Source of the DNA: Couchioplanes azureus
GTDB lineage: Bacteria; Actinomycetota; Actinomycetes; Mycobacteriales; Micromonosporaceae
Length of the DNA stretch: 64,000 bases
Direction of reading: 5' to 3'
Assembly: GCF_014648355.1 (NCBI RefSeq)
Contig: NZ_BMQY01000001.1
Location: 434,001-498,000, forward strand
Shown: one piece after another, positions 25,882 through 34,407 of the stretch
Layout of the letters: each line of letters opens with the position of its first letter
Position numbering within the stretch: the stretch's first letter is position 1
Notes under the pieces: model-generated
The model's database searches: none
Seen by the model: only the letters and a program-made list of their open reading frames with translations
Told to the model about the DNA's origin: nothing
Translations under genes and position numbers: made by a program

Positions 25882-26622
25882 CTACCTCGTGGCAGCGGCT
25901 GGGGTCCGGCGGGTGGCGTGCAGGATCAGGCCGGCGACCCGGTCGTGCCCCGCGTCGTTGAGGTGGGCCCGGTCGTCGAGGAAGTCGTCCCAGTAGCGGA
26001 CGGCGTCGGCGGTGTCGACGAACCGCACGTCGGCGCGCTCCGCGGCGATGGACCGCAGCAGACCGTCGTTGTGCCGCAGTACCGGGTTGGACCGGGGGAA
26101 CTTGCGGGCGTCCACCCGCCACAGCCCCATCAGCACCTTGGTGGCCGGGCCCAGCTCGTCGAGGATCTCCCGCAGCCGCGCCTCGAAGACGTCGGACGGC
26201 AGCCGGTGGTAGCCGCCGGTCAGCCCGATGATCGCGCGCTTCACCAGGACCTTCGTGCCGGAGACGAGCACCTGGCGGGCCCTCTTGGTACGCGTACGCG
26301 AGAAGTAGGGCCGCGGTTCCATCCCGGCCGGCCCTCGCCAGCTCTGCGGGGCGAACCGGTCGAGCAGGGCCTGCAGGAACCGGCTCGGGTGCACGTGCCC
26401 CTCGGCGGCGCCGAAGGAGAGGATCACCACGTCGGGCCGGAAGGCGCGGATGCGCTCGAGCGTCTCCGGCGTCACGTCGGCCACGGTCTGCGCCGAGCGG
26501 GAGAGCTGCAACGTCTCCACGTCGGGGCCGAGCCGCTCCGCGTAGCGCACGGCGTAGGAGCGCCCCCGCACACCGAGTCCCAGCGTGCTGCTGCCGCCCA
26601 GGAATACGACCTTGATCGTCAT
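25882..26622 (-). CDS. SGNH/GDSL-like hydrolase
   Basis: 246 residues without a signal peptide. Block I is FLGGSSTLGLGV (GDS replaced by GSS, Ser as nucleophile). Block V is DDRAHLNDAGHDRVAGL with Asp and His. The block III Asn (usual GxND) reads FGAAEGH, so the oxyanion hole differs from the standard family. Such enzymes hydrolyse or transfer acyl groups on sugars. The context, between two glycosyltransferase genes of one operon (8 bases after the GT4 gene, 14 before the GT39-like gene), suggests acyl editing of a glycan intermediate inside the cell. AGGGGA precedes the ATG. Confidence 0.78.
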   Translation of the reverse strand: MTIKVVFLGGSSTLGLGVRGRSYAVRYAERLGPDVETLQLSRSAQTVADVTPETLERIRAFRPDVVILSFGAAEGHVHPSRFLQALLDRFAPQSWRGPAGMEPRPYFSRTRTKRARQVLVSGTKVLVKRAIIGLTGGYHRLPSDVFEARLREILDELGPATKVLMGLWRVDARKFPRSNPVLRHNDGLLRSIAAERADVRFVDTADAVRYWDDFLDDRAHLNDAGHDRVAGLILHATRRTPAAATR

Positions 26623-26630
26623 GTGGTCCC

Positions 26631-28127
26631 CTATCCGCTGTGCGCCGGCACGGCGCAAAGGTCTGCGAAGAACGGCCGCAGGTCGCCCGCGCGGGGCCCG
26701 GCGGCGCGCTTCCAGCCGAGCAGGTCGGCCGGGCGGGCCAGCCACACCCAGGTGACGGCCGGGTCGGTGTCGATGCCGAGCCGGTGCAGCAGCGCGGTCG
26801 CGTCGTTCTCGTCGAAGCCGGCCAGCAGGATCCGGACCCGCCCGGATCCGGGGTCACCCGGGTCGCCGGGTTCCCAGTCGACCTGGTCCACGCCGCGCAG
26901 CCGGGTGAAATCGATCCGGGCGGCGAGGCGGACCGGCAGATCCACGACCGTGGCGAGGTCACAGACGGCCCGCCGGTCGGCGTCGACCCGCCGGGCGTCC
27001 TCGGCGGCGAGCAGCGCGGTGACCCGGTCGGCCGTGGCGTCCCAGGTGAACCGGCCGGCCCAGGCCCGGCAGCGGCGGGCCCACAGGGCGGCCGCGGCCG
27101 GGTCCTCCAGCTCGATCAGCGCCGACGTGAGCTGCCCGGCCAGGTGGTCGGGGCGGGCGACGACCCAGCCGGTGCTGCGGTTGCGCACCGAGTCGCGCAG
27201 GCCGGGCGAGGCCAGCACCACCGCCGGTACGCCCAGGCTCATCGCCTCGGTCACCGCCAGTCCCCATCCCTCGACCTCGGAGGTGCAGACGGTCAGCCAG
27301 CCGGAGGCCAGCAGGCGGTTCCGCTCGGCGTCGCCGACCCGCCCGTGCAGCGTCACCACCCGGTGCAGGCCGAGCTCGCCGACCAGGGCGGTCAGCTCGG
27401 CGCGGCACGGCCCGTCGCCGATCAGGTGCAGCTCGACGTCGCCGATCAGCTCGGCGACCCGGGGCATCGCGCGCAGGAGCAGGTCCCAGCGCTTGTGCGG
27501 GGCGAGCCGGCCCACGCACACGATGCGCGGCGCCCCGGCCCGGCGGGCTCCCGGCACGCTCAGCGGCGCCTGCCCGTTGGCCGAGACGAAGACCGGGCCG
27601 CGCAGGCCGAGCACCCTGCGGACCTCCGTACGCGAGGAGGGCGAGACGACGGCGATGGTGCGCTCGCCGTACACCAGGCGGTTGCCGACCCGCTCGATCC
27701 ACCGTCCGATCTGGGCCAGCGGGAAGCGGAAGTGCTGGGCGAACATCGTCTGGTGCACGTGGTGGATGAGCACCACGACCGGCACCCGCCGGCCCACGGC
27801 CAGCGGCGAGAAGAAGGGGATGCCGTTGCAGGTGTCGACGATCGCGTCGATGCTCCGCCGGTGGCGCAGCAGCCAGAGCAGCGCCCGCAGGTAGACGGTG
27901 TAGGCGTTGCCCATCCGCCGTACGGTCACGCCACCCGGCTCCGCGGTGCGTGCCGCGCCCTTCGGCCGGGACGTGACGACGGTGACCCGCTGACCCGCCG
28001 CCGCCATCCGCGCGGTGACCTGGTGCATGTATTCCTCGGCACCGCCGCCGAGCGGGTGCTCACCGTCCTTGAAGTTCAGCCACACGACGTGCTCGCCGGA
28101 CCCGCCGCGGAAGCGCCGTCCGCTCAC
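26631..28127 (-). CDS. GT4-family glycosyltransferase with a C-terminal extension
   Basis: 498 residues from GTG 28127. GT-B features: DGEHPLGGGAEEYMHQVTARMA (GGAE at the N-terminal acceptor site), PRIVCVGRLAPHKRWDLLLRAMPRV and SEVEGWGLAVTEAMSLGVPAVVLASPGLRDSV (EGWGLAVTE, the EX7E donor motif). About 110 extra residues after the GT domain (FTRLRGVDQVDWEPGD...LLGWKRAAGPR) have no recognised family and may be an interaction module. The start overlaps the upstream GT2-like stop by 4 bases (GTGA). Confidence 0.88.
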   Translation of the reverse strand: MSGRRFRGGSGEHVVWLNFKDGEHPLGGGAEEYMHQVTARMAAAGQRVTVVTSRPKGAARTAEPGGVTVRRMGNAYTVYLRALLWLLRHRRSIDAIVDTCNGIPFFSPLAVGRRVPVVVLIHHVHQTMFAQHFRFPLAQIGRWIERVGNRLVYGERTIAVVSPSSRTEVRRVLGLRGPVFVSANGQAPLSVPGARRAGAPRIVCVGRLAPHKRWDLLLRAMPRVAELIGDVELHLIGDGPCRAELTALVGELGLHRVVTLHGRVGDAERNRLLASGWLTVCTSEVEGWGLAVTEAMSLGVPAVVLASPGLRDSVRNRSTGWVVARPDHLAGQLTSALIELEDPAAAALWARRCRAWAGRFTWDATADRVTALLAAEDARRVDADRRAVCDLATVVDLPVRLAARIDFTRLRGVDQVDWEPGDPGDPGSGRVRILLAGFDENDATALLHRLGIDTDPAVTWVWLARPADLLGWKRAAGPRAGDLRPFFADLCAVPAHSG

Positions 28128-28834
28128 GTCGTCACCCGGGGCAGGACCACGGTGCTCTCCACCGAGACGGCGGTGGTGGTGCGCCCGTGCGCGGCCATCC
28201 GCAGGCCGGCGTGCCGCGGTGTGTCGGGCAGCGCGGGCGCGAAGCCCGGACCGTCGGGCAGCTCGTCGTCGAACAGCAGCTCGGCGACCGTCCTGTCCAT
28301 CACGGTGAGCCGCTGTCCCTCGGCGGCGAGGCAGACGATGTGCTTGCCGCCGCGCAGCAGATGCGCGGCGCGGCGCAGGGCGTCGACCGTGCCGCGCCCG
28401 AACGGGCTGAGCTCGCCGAAGCCGATCCACCGGGCCCGGCTGGTGCGGGCGCCCCGCAGCGCGCCGGCGCCCCAGCCGGGGGTGGAGCAGCCGAGCACCC
28501 GGATCGGGATCAGCGAGCCGGCGGCCACCTCGTCGACGGCCTCGAGGGTCCGGTCGCTGGATCCGCCGTCGACGACGGCGATCGACACGGTGAGACCGAG
28601 GCCGAGCAGGGCGCGGCCGGCTTCCGCCAGCCGGGACGGCACGTCGCACTCGCGGTTGACGACCGGGAAGATCAGCTCCAGGTCGGTGTGCTGCGCCGAC
28701 CGGCCCGGCGGCCGTGCCGTGCGGTCCATCAGCAGGGGCTGCGTCGATGCCGTCCTCGCCACGGCGGTCCGGGGCACCCTGCTCCCGGCCGCGCTCTCGT
28801 CGTCGATCGTGTCCCTGGTGAGAGCATGTCGCAT
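28124..28834 (-). CDS. GT2-type glycosyltransferase-like protein, first gene of the leftward glycan operon
   Basis: 236 residues. LELIFPVVNRECDVPSRLAEAGRAL, SIAVVDGGSSDRTLEAVDEVAAGS (VDGGSSD, the GT-A nucleotide site) and ARWIGFGELSPFGRGTVDALRRA match GT-A transferases, but the usual DxD appears only as weak equivalents. Possibly a divergent or non-catalytic member. A GGAG-rich leader precedes ATG 28834. The 257-base region upstream holds an inverted repeat CTATC-TG-GATAG (28926-28937) that could be an operator; no clear promoter is visible. Confidence 0.7.
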   Translation of the reverse strand: MRHALTRDTIDDESAAGSRVPRTAVARTASTQPLLMDRTARPPGRSAQHTDLELIFPVVNRECDVPSRLAEAGRALLGLGLTVSIAVVDGGSSDRTLEAVDEVAAGSLIPIRVLGCSTPGWGAGALRGARTSRARWIGFGELSPFGRGTVDALRRAAHLLRGGKHIVCLAAEGQRLTVMDRTVAELLFDDELPDGPGFAPALPDTPRHAGLRMAAHGRTTTAVSVESTVVLPRVTT

Positions 28835-29092
28835 CTCGTCGGCTCCGCCCCCCGTTGCCTGGTTTGTCCACTCATTCTGTGCGCATCCGTGGGGGCGAAT
28901 AGCGGGAAAACCGACCTGTAACCACCTATCTGGATAGTTCTGGCCGGAAATGGACCGATTGGGCGCCCCGAACGACCTACCTCCGCGGAGTGCACTTCGG
29001 GAGTTCGGCTGCGAAAACCGGCCCGACGTGACTAACCCCCAGCGGTTAATCCGCCGGTGCGGCCCTTCCCCGTCGTGGTTACCGTCGAGGTC

Positions 29093-29515
29093 GTGGACCT
29101 CCCCCTGGCGACAATCCTCTTCACTGCCTGGTCGGCGTTCGCCACGATGGCCATCGTGGTGGCGGCCGTCTACTGGCACGGCCGCGCCCGCCCGCCGGCG
29201 GCGGCGGACCCGAGCCACCCGCGCCGGGCGACGCGCTCCGCGCTCGCCCGGACCCGCCGGGTGACGCTCCGGTGGCGCGGCCGCCCCCGCCGCGTGACGC
29301 CGCCGGTGCGCCTCTCCCCGCGCCGGAAACGCCCCGACTCCGCGGCCCTCGAACACGCACACCGCCTCTGGCTCGACGGCCTGGCGGGCAAGAGCAACTG
29401 GGAGAACCTGTCGGACACCGGGCGTCATCATCTGCCGCCGGAACTGCTGCGGATGCCCACGTACCGGCTGGGTCCGGATCGCGTGGCGCGGGCCAGGGTG
29501 CCGGACCAAAACTAA
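29093..29515 (+). CDS. Small single-pass membrane protein of unknown family
   Basis: 140 residues from GTG 29093 (GAGG just upstream). One N-terminal transmembrane helix (LATILFTAWSAFATMAIVVAAVYW) is followed by an unusually arginine- and proline-rich basic stretch (residues about 25-90), then a more ordered C-terminal part (SAALEHAHRLWLDGLAGKSNWENLSDTGRHHLPPELLRMPTY). No family recognised. It stands alone between the two glycan operons, near the lectin-like gene. The basic cytoplasmic region could contact nucleic acid or acidic polymer; this is speculation. Confidence 0.6.
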   Translation: MDLPLATILFTAWSAFATMAIVVAAVYWHGRARPPAAADPSHPRRATRSALARTRRVTLRWRGRPRRVTPPVRLSPRRKRPDSAALEHAHRLWLDGLAGKSNWENLSDTGRHHLPPELLRMPTYRLGPDRVARARVPDQN

Positions 29516-29526
29516 ACGGGCAGGAC

Positions 29527-29540
29527 CTTTCGGCCGAAAG
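29527..29540. promoter_or_regulatory. Perfect 14-bp palindrome upstream of the lectin-like gene
   Basis: CTTTCGGCCGAAAG is fully self-complementary and lies about 87 bases upstream of the ATG at 29628. It is in a short A+T-richer intergenic segment, which also holds a weak GGCG-TTT-CGCC-TTTTT hairpin at 29562-29577. Candidate operator; function inferred only from symmetry and position. Confidence 0.4.
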
Positions 29541-29627
29541 TATGAGGGATTACCCGTTCCCGGCGTTTCGCCTTTTTGTGCGGTTCAAGGTGGTTTCGAC
29601 CGTTCAACCGTACGAGGGGAACAAGCA

Positions 29628-30365
29628 ATGCGAAAACGCTTGGCGACGTGCGCGGCCGTGACCCTGGCCGCCGCACTGGCCGGCACGGCCACGCCGACGG
29701 CCGCGACGGCCGCACCGACCGGCCACAAGGTCATCCACTACACCGACTTCGGCTCCGGCCCCGGCCTGCGCATGGCGGGGAGCGCCGCCGTCGACGGCAC
29801 CGCGCTCCGCCTGACCAGCGACACCAAGCGCCAGGCCGGCGCGGCCTGGTCCCGCGTGAAGATCAACCCCAAGATGTCCTTCGACACGGTGTTCGAGGTC
29901 TCGATGACCGGGGCGGTCGGCCACGCCGACGGCGTCGCGTTCGTCCTGCAGAACGACGGACCCACGGCCATCGGCGGGCACGGCGGCAGCATCGGGTACG
30001 GCGGGATGACCCACAGCGTCGCCGTCGAGCTCGACACCTTCCGGAACCCGAACGACGTGGACAACAACCACGTCGCCGTGGTGACGGGGGGCGCCTCCGA
30101 CGAGGTGCAGCCGATGGTGGCGCCCTCGCCGATCCAGATGTTCGGCCAGACCGTGCGGGTCCGGATCACCTGGCTCGCGGCGAGCAAGACGCTCAAGGTG
30201 CGGGTCCGGGCCCTGGGCGGGCAGGAGATGAAGATCCTGGAGAAGCGGATCGACCTGCGCCGGGCACTGGGCTACAAGAAGGCGTTCGTGGGCTTCACCG
30301 GCGGTACGGGCGAGGACGTGTCGGTGCAGAAGATCAACAACTGGACCCTGAAGGTCATGCCCTGA
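29628..30365 (+). CDS. Secreted L-type lectin-domain protein
   Basis: 245 residues: signal peptide (MRKRLATCAAVTLAAALAGTATPTAATA) plus one legume-lectin-like (L-type) domain. Signature segments: FDTVFEVSMTG, HADGVAFVLQNDG (the metal/carbohydrate Asp region), SVAVELDTFRNPNDVDNNHVAVVTGG (Ca/Mn-binding ELDTF...DNNH), and GFTGGTGEDVSVQKINNWTLK. Such domains bind oligosaccharides. Probable role: binding the cell's own exopolysaccharide or a foreign glycan outside the cell. RBS GAGGGGAA precedes the ATG. A perfect hairpin terminator follows at 30374. Confidence 0.88.
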   Translation: MRKRLATCAAVTLAAALAGTATPTAATAAPTGHKVIHYTDFGSGPGLRMAGSAAVDGTALRLTSDTKRQAGAAWSRVKINPKMSFDTVFEVSMTGAVGHADGVAFVLQNDGPTAIGGHGGSIGYGGMTHSVAVELDTFRNPNDVDNNHVAVVTGGASDEVQPMVAPSPIQMFGQTVRVRITWLAASKTLKVRVRALGGQEMKILEKRIDLRRALGYKKAFVGFTGGTGEDVSVQKINNWTLKVMP

Positions 30366-30373
30366 CGGTCACG

Positions 30374-30416
30374 ACCGGTGTGGGACCGCCGTGTTCCGCG
30401 GCAATCCCACACCGGT
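30374..30416 (+). terminator. Hairpin terminator after the lectin-like gene
   Basis: Perfect 12-bp arms ACCGGTGTGGGA (30374-30385) and TCCCACACCGGT (30405-30416), with a 19-base loop that itself contains a CCGC/GCGG mini-stem. It starts 9 bases after the stop codon. Confidence 0.7.
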
Positions 30417-30555
30417 CACTTGATCGTTGTCACCTCGGTGAGACCACCCGGCCCGGCGCCGGTAGCGGCGGCGGACTAAGTCCGGCCCCGATGCTGTCGA
30501 CACTGTGGTTGCTCACGTCCTCGTTCCGAGGCGGTCCCGCACATCTGGAGGAGCC

Positions 30556-32022
30556 TTGGCCCGAAACATGCGTGCCGCCTCGCCGGCGCTCGGCGCACCG
30601 GCCACCCGGACGGCCCGGCTCACCGCGCTCGCCAACCTGCTCGTCCTCGGCGCGACCGCGGCGCTCACCATGCCGGACGGCACGCAGGCGGTCGCGGCCT
30701 CGACGTCGCCGGCCCGGACGGTCAGGAGCGCGCAGGCCACCACCGCCGACCTGGTGGAGATCGCCGCCAACGGCTCGGCGGCCACCTCCCTGACCGGCTG
30801 GACCGTCCGGTCCCAGTCGGGCGGCGTGACCATCAACCGGGTGACCGGCCTCGCGGGCGCCTTCCCGGGCACGACCGGCGTGCGGATCAGCCGGTCGGGC
30901 GGCACGGGCACCTGGGCCTACGCCCTCACCGCACTGAAGAGCCCGCAGACCGCCTTCGTCGTGGGCAGGACCTACACGATGAGCGGATGGGTGCGGGACC
31001 TGACCGGCTCGGGCCGGCCGATCGGGCTGCTGCTGGGCAACGCGAACTACCAGCACCGGCCGACGACCACCGCGGAGTACACCAAGTTCACCGACACCGG
31101 TTGGCACTACGTCAGCCGTACGTTCGTCTGCACCGCGCCCGGCTTCGCGGACACCGCGTTCTATCTCGGCCTGCCCGCCAACGGCTCGTTCGACTTCCAG
31201 CTCACCGGCCTCAGCGTGCGGGCGGCGGCGATGCCCGCCCCGGCCCGCTCGGCGGCGCCGCCGTCCACCGTGGTCGCGTTCGCCGGGGCGGCCGGGACGG
31301 CCCCGGACGCGCGCACCTGGAACTACGAGATCGGCGGGCACGGCTGGGGCAACGGGGAGGCGCAGACGTACACCTCGCGGGCGTCGAACGTGCGGCTCGA
31401 CGGCACCGGCAAGCTGAGGATCACGGCGCGCCGCGAGACGCTCACCGGCCCGGACGGCGTCACGCGCAAGTTCACCAGCGCCCGGATCACGACCAAGGGC
31501 AAGCTCGCCGTGGCGCCGGGCTCCTACCTGGAGGCGTCCATCACCGCACCCACCGGCACCGGCCTGTGGCCCGCGTTCTGGCTGCTCGGCACCAACATCG
31601 ACAAGGTGGGCTGGCCGGCCTCGGGTGAGCTCGACATCTTCGAGGGTGTCGGCAGCCGGCCCACCATGGCCCACTCGGCGGCGCACATGGCCGCCGCCGG
31701 CAACCCCAGGGCCGACTTTCCGTACGGCTGGGGCGAGGCGGGCGGCAGCACCGATCTCGGCGAGCCCCTCGACGCCCGGAGCCACACGTACGGCGTCTAC
31801 TTCGACGCTCACACGGTGCGCTTCTACATCGACCGGAAGCCGACGATGACGCTGTGGGCCGCGGACGCGCTCGCGACCGGCCGGACGTGGCCGTTCACCG
31901 GCTCGCAGTACGTGATCCTCAACGTGGCCGTCTCCGGGGAGGTCGACACCTCCGCGACCGCCTTCCCCCGGGAGATGGCGGTGGGTCCGATCTCGATCTG
32001 GAACACCGGCTTGCCCTTCTGA
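30556..32022 (+). CDS. Secreted GH16 glycoside hydrolase with an N-terminal carbohydrate-binding region
   Basis: 488 residues from TTG 30556; GGAGGAG lies 4 bases upstream. An alternative is ATG 30568, 4 codons in. A signal segment (TALANLLVLGATAALTMP) is followed by a CBM4/9-like beta-sandwich (about 60-225) and a GH16 domain (about 240-488). The catalytic signature GELDIFEGVG gives Glu358 (nucleophile), Asp360 and Glu363 (acid/base). WNYEIGGHGWGNGEAQTYT and GLWPAFWLLG are typical of laminarinase/beta-glucanase GH16. It would cleave beta-1,3/1,4-linked polymer outside the cell; it sits between the two glycan operons, so trimming of the exported polysaccharide is plausible. Confidence 0.88.
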   Translation: MARNMRAASPALGAPATRTARLTALANLLVLGATAALTMPDGTQAVAASTSPARTVRSAQATTADLVEIAANGSAATSLTGWTVRSQSGGVTINRVTGLAGAFPGTTGVRISRSGGTGTWAYALTALKSPQTAFVVGRTYTMSGWVRDLTGSGRPIGLLLGNANYQHRPTTTAEYTKFTDTGWHYVSRTFVCTAPGFADTAFYLGLPANGSFDFQLTGLSVRAAAMPAPARSAAPPSTVVAFAGAAGTAPDARTWNYEIGGHGWGNGEAQTYTSRASNVRLDGTGKLRITARRETLTGPDGVTRKFTSARITTKGKLAVAPGSYLEASITAPTGTGLWPAFWLLGTNIDKVGWPASGELDIFEGVGSRPTMAHSAAHMAAAGNPRADFPYGWGEAGGSTDLGEPLDARSHTYGVYFDAHTVRFYIDRKPTMTLWAADALATGRTWPFTGSQYVILNVAVSGEVDTSATAFPREMAVGPISIWNTGLPF

Positions 32023-32043
32023 CCGACCGGCGAAGAACCCCGG

Positions 32044-32076
32044 CTGCCCGCGTCCGCACGGACGCGGGCAGTTTTT
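32044..32076 (+). terminator. Rho-independent terminator after the GH16 gene
   Basis: Perfect 12-bp stem CTGCCCGCGTCC (32044-32055) / GGACGCGGGCAG (32060-32071), loop GCAC, then TTTTT at 32072-32076. The best intrinsic terminator in the window. Confidence 0.92.
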
Positions 32077-32391
32077 CGTGCGTGGACGTGAATGCCGTTC
32101 GGCCATTCCACCGGCAAAAGTGAGACCGCCCCGGACATCCTTTCGCGAATAGCTGTACGTCGTCACCGAACAGGGTCGTCTGATCGGACCGCCGGAAACT
32201 ACGGATGTTCGCCGGCACCCGGCGATAATCCGAAACCACCGGCGGCGCCTTGACGCGGTCCGAGGCGATCCGCGAAGCTTCCAGCAGCAAGGAATCGGGC
32301 AAAACTGACATCGAATCAGGCGCCCGATCGGCATTTTCCTTCGCCGATTGACTTCCCCCCGCTTCGCGCCCTATTCCCGGGAGAAAACCGC
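32077..32391 (+). promoter_or_regulatory. Leader region of the rightward glycan operon
   Basis: About 315 bases without a gene, relatively A+T-rich. TTGACT (32348-32353) and CTATTC (32371-32376) are 17 bases apart and could be a promoter giving a very short leader before ATG 32392. GGGAGAA lies 7 bases upstream of that start. An inverted GCCGG/CCGGC region lies near 32210-32240. No riboswitch recognised. Confidence 0.35.
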
Positions 32392-33300
32392 ATGCCCAAG
32401 CCAAGGGACGCTGCCACGCCTGCATCCGTCACCGTTCTGCCGGCCGACTGCCCCCGGGTTTCCGTGGTCATTCCGACGAAGAACGAGGCCAGAAACATTC
32501 CCTGGGTGCTCGAGCGTCTTCCCCTCGGCATTTTCGAGGTGATCGTCGTGGACGGCGCGTCCGTGGACGGCACCGTCGAGGTCGCCCGCAGCATCCGCGA
32601 CGACATCGTCGTCGTCGAGCAGACCCGCTCCGGCAAGGGAAACGCGCTCGCCTGCGGCTTCGCCGCGGCCCGGGGCGAGATCATCGTGATGATCGACGCC
32701 GATGGCTCCATGGACCCCGCCGAGATCGTGTCCTTCGTGGACGAGCTGCTGGCGGGCGCGGACTACGTCAAGGGCACGCGCTTCTCGCTGGGCGGCGGCT
32801 CGTCCGACATCACGCGGATCCGCCGGGCCGGCAACGCGGCCCTCAACAGCCTGGTGAACGTGCTCTACAAGGCGTCGTTCACCGACCTCTGCTACGGCTA
32901 CAACGCCTTCTGGGCGCACGCGGTCAAGCACCTGGAACTGCCCACCCCCGAAGGACGCGAGCCGCAGACCGGCGACGGCTTCGAGGTCGAGACGATGATG
33001 AACATCCGGGCCGCGGTGGCACCCCTCGTGGTGCGGGAGGTCGCCAGCTACGAATCCGACCGGCTGTCCGGCGCGTCGAACCTCAACGCCGTCCGGGACG
33101 GTCTGCGCGTGCTGCGGGTGATCGCCAAGGAGTACCGGACGCCGGCGGCGCGGGCCGTCCGGGCCGCGCCGCGGTCGGCCCGTCCGGCCACCCGGTCCCT
33201 GCCCGCGATGCGGCGGGAACCGGCGATCCCGCCCCGGCGGCCCGTCGCCGAACCGTCCGACCCGGCCACCGTCACCACCCGCGTCGGCGGTGCCTGGTGA
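32392..33300 (+). CDS. GT2-family glycosyltransferase (polyprenyl-phosphate glycosyltransferase-like)
   Basis: 302 residues. GT-A features: SVVIPTKNEARNIPWVLERLP, EVIVVDGASVDGTVEVAR, SGKGNALACGFAAARGEIIVMIDADGSMDP (GKG with the DAD metal site), and YVKGTRFSLGGGSSDITRIRRAGN. It resembles dolichol-phosphate mannosyltransferase/DPM1-type enzymes without C-terminal membrane helices. It would make a polyprenyl-phosphate sugar, possibly the donor used by the GT-C enzymes of the region. First gene of the rightward glycan operon. Confidence 0.9.
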   Translation: MPKPRDAATPASVTVLPADCPRVSVVIPTKNEARNIPWVLERLPLGIFEVIVVDGASVDGTVEVARSIRDDIVVVEQTRSGKGNALACGFAAARGEIIVMIDADGSMDPAEIVSFVDELLAGADYVKGTRFSLGGGSSDITRIRRAGNAALNSLVNVLYKASFTDLCYGYNAFWAHAVKHLELPTPEGREPQTGDGFEVETMMNIRAAVAPLVVREVASYESDRLSGASNLNAVRDGLRVLRVIAKEYRTPAARAVRAAPRSARPATRSLPAMRREPAIPPRRPVAEPSDPATVTTRVGGAW

Positions 33301-33342
33301 CCCTCCCCCGCTCACCCCTCACCCCCCGGACGTGCCTCCGCG

Positions 33343-34407
33343 ATGTCTGATCCCGCTGCCGTCACAGTGGCGCTGGCCTGCCACAGCGCGGAGCGCCTGC
33401 CGAGCATCCGGGCCGCGATCGAATCCCTCCGGCGGCAGAGCCACCGCCCGGCGGCCGTCGTCGTGGCGGTCGACCACAACGCCGCCCTCGGCGCCGTGCT
33501 GCGCACGGAGTTCCCCTCGGCCGTCGTGGTCGGCAACGACGGCCCCGACCGCGGGGCGTCCGCCACCCGCAATGTCGCCGCCGCGCGGGCCCGTACGCCG
33601 CTGATCGCCTTTCTCGACGACGACGAGACCGCCGCGCCCACCTGGCTGGCGGGTCTCGTCGCCCCGTTCGACGACCCGCGCGTGGTGGGCACGGGCGGCC
33701 GCTACCGTCCCGTCTGGAACAGCCGCCGGCCCTTCTGGTTTCCGGACGAGTTCGGCTGGGTGGTGGGCGCACACTACCGCGGAATGCCGACCACCACCGC
33801 CCGGGTCCGCAACGTCTGGGCCGGAAGCATGGCGGTCCGTGCCGAGGTCTTCCGCGCGGTGGGCGGCTTCCGGACCGGCTTCGGCAAGGTCGGCGACGTC
33901 AGCCGGCCCGAGGACACCGACCTGTGCATCCGCATGGCCGCCGAACGCCGCGGTCACTGGATGTACGTGCCCCAGGCCATCGTGGACCACGACGTCCCGG
34001 CCTCCCGCGCCTCCCTGCGCTTCTTCGCCGGCCGGTGCTACGCCGAGGGCGTCGGCAAGATCGAGATGCGCGCCGCGCTGGACGACCTGCCGGACGCCCT
34101 GGGCGACGAGCAGACGTACCTCACCCGGACGGTCCCGCTCGGTCTCGCCCGCAACGTCGTGACGGGCCGCCTCGACCGCGCCGCCGCCATGGCGCTCGGG
34201 ATCGCGTGCGCCGCCGCGGGTGCCGCGTGGGCCTCCTGGGCGGCGCGGCGGACAGAGGCGGCACCGCGAACAGAGGCGGCACCGCGAACAGAGGCGGCAC
34301 CGCGAACAGAGGCGGCACCGCGAACAGAGGCGGCACCGCGAACAGAGGCGGCAGGGCGGACACGCACGCCGCGGCCGCGGATCGGCGCCGGGAGTGGATC
34401 CGCATGA
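33343..34407 (+). CDS. GT2-family glycosyltransferase with an 18-bp repeat tail
   Basis: 354 residues. VTVALACHSAERLPSIRAAIESL, GNDGPDRGASATRNVAAARARTPLIAFLDDDETAAP (DDD metal site) and GGFRTGFGKVGDVSRPEDTDLCIRM (ED acceptor-side motif) define an inverting GT2 transferase. After a hydrophobic segment near residue 285, the C-terminus consists of five TEAAPR units plus TEAAGR, from a tandem 18-bp repeat at 34252-34359. The stop overlaps the next gene's ATG by 4 bases (ATGA). Confidence 0.9.
   Translation: MSDPAAVTVALACHSAERLPSIRAAIESLRRQSHRPAAVVVAVDHNAALGAVLRTEFPSAVVVGNDGPDRGASATRNVAAARARTPLIAFLDDDETAAPTWLAGLVAPFDDPRVVGTGGRYRPVWNSRRPFWFPDEFGWVVGAHYRGMPTTTARVRNVWAGSMAVRAEVFRAVGGFRTGFGKVGDVSRPEDTDLCIRMAAERRGHWMYVPQAIVDHDVPASRASLRFFAGRCYAEGVGKIEMRAALDDLPDALGDEQTYLTRTVPLGLARNVVTGRLDRAAAMALGIACAAAGAAWASWAARRTEAAPRTEAAPRTEAAPRTEAAPRTEAAPRTEAAGRTRTPRPRIGAGSGSA
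34252..34359 (+). repeat. 18-bp minisatellite in a glycosyltransferase gene
   Basis: Five identical tandem copies of ACAGAGGCGGCACCGCGA (34252-34341) and one degenerate copy (34342-34359). Each copy encodes TEAAPR, so copy-number change keeps the frame. It lies just before the coupled start of the flippase gene at 34404. Confidence 0.95.

Noticed and set aside
28835..29092. Possible regulatory RNA between the leftward glycan operon and the 29093 gene
   Set aside because: Only a short inverted repeat CTATC-TG-GATAG is visible; no conserved aptamer elements.
34252..34359. Possible CRISPR array
   Set aside because: Uniform 18-bp units without spacers, inside a reading frame and keeping it; a minisatellite.
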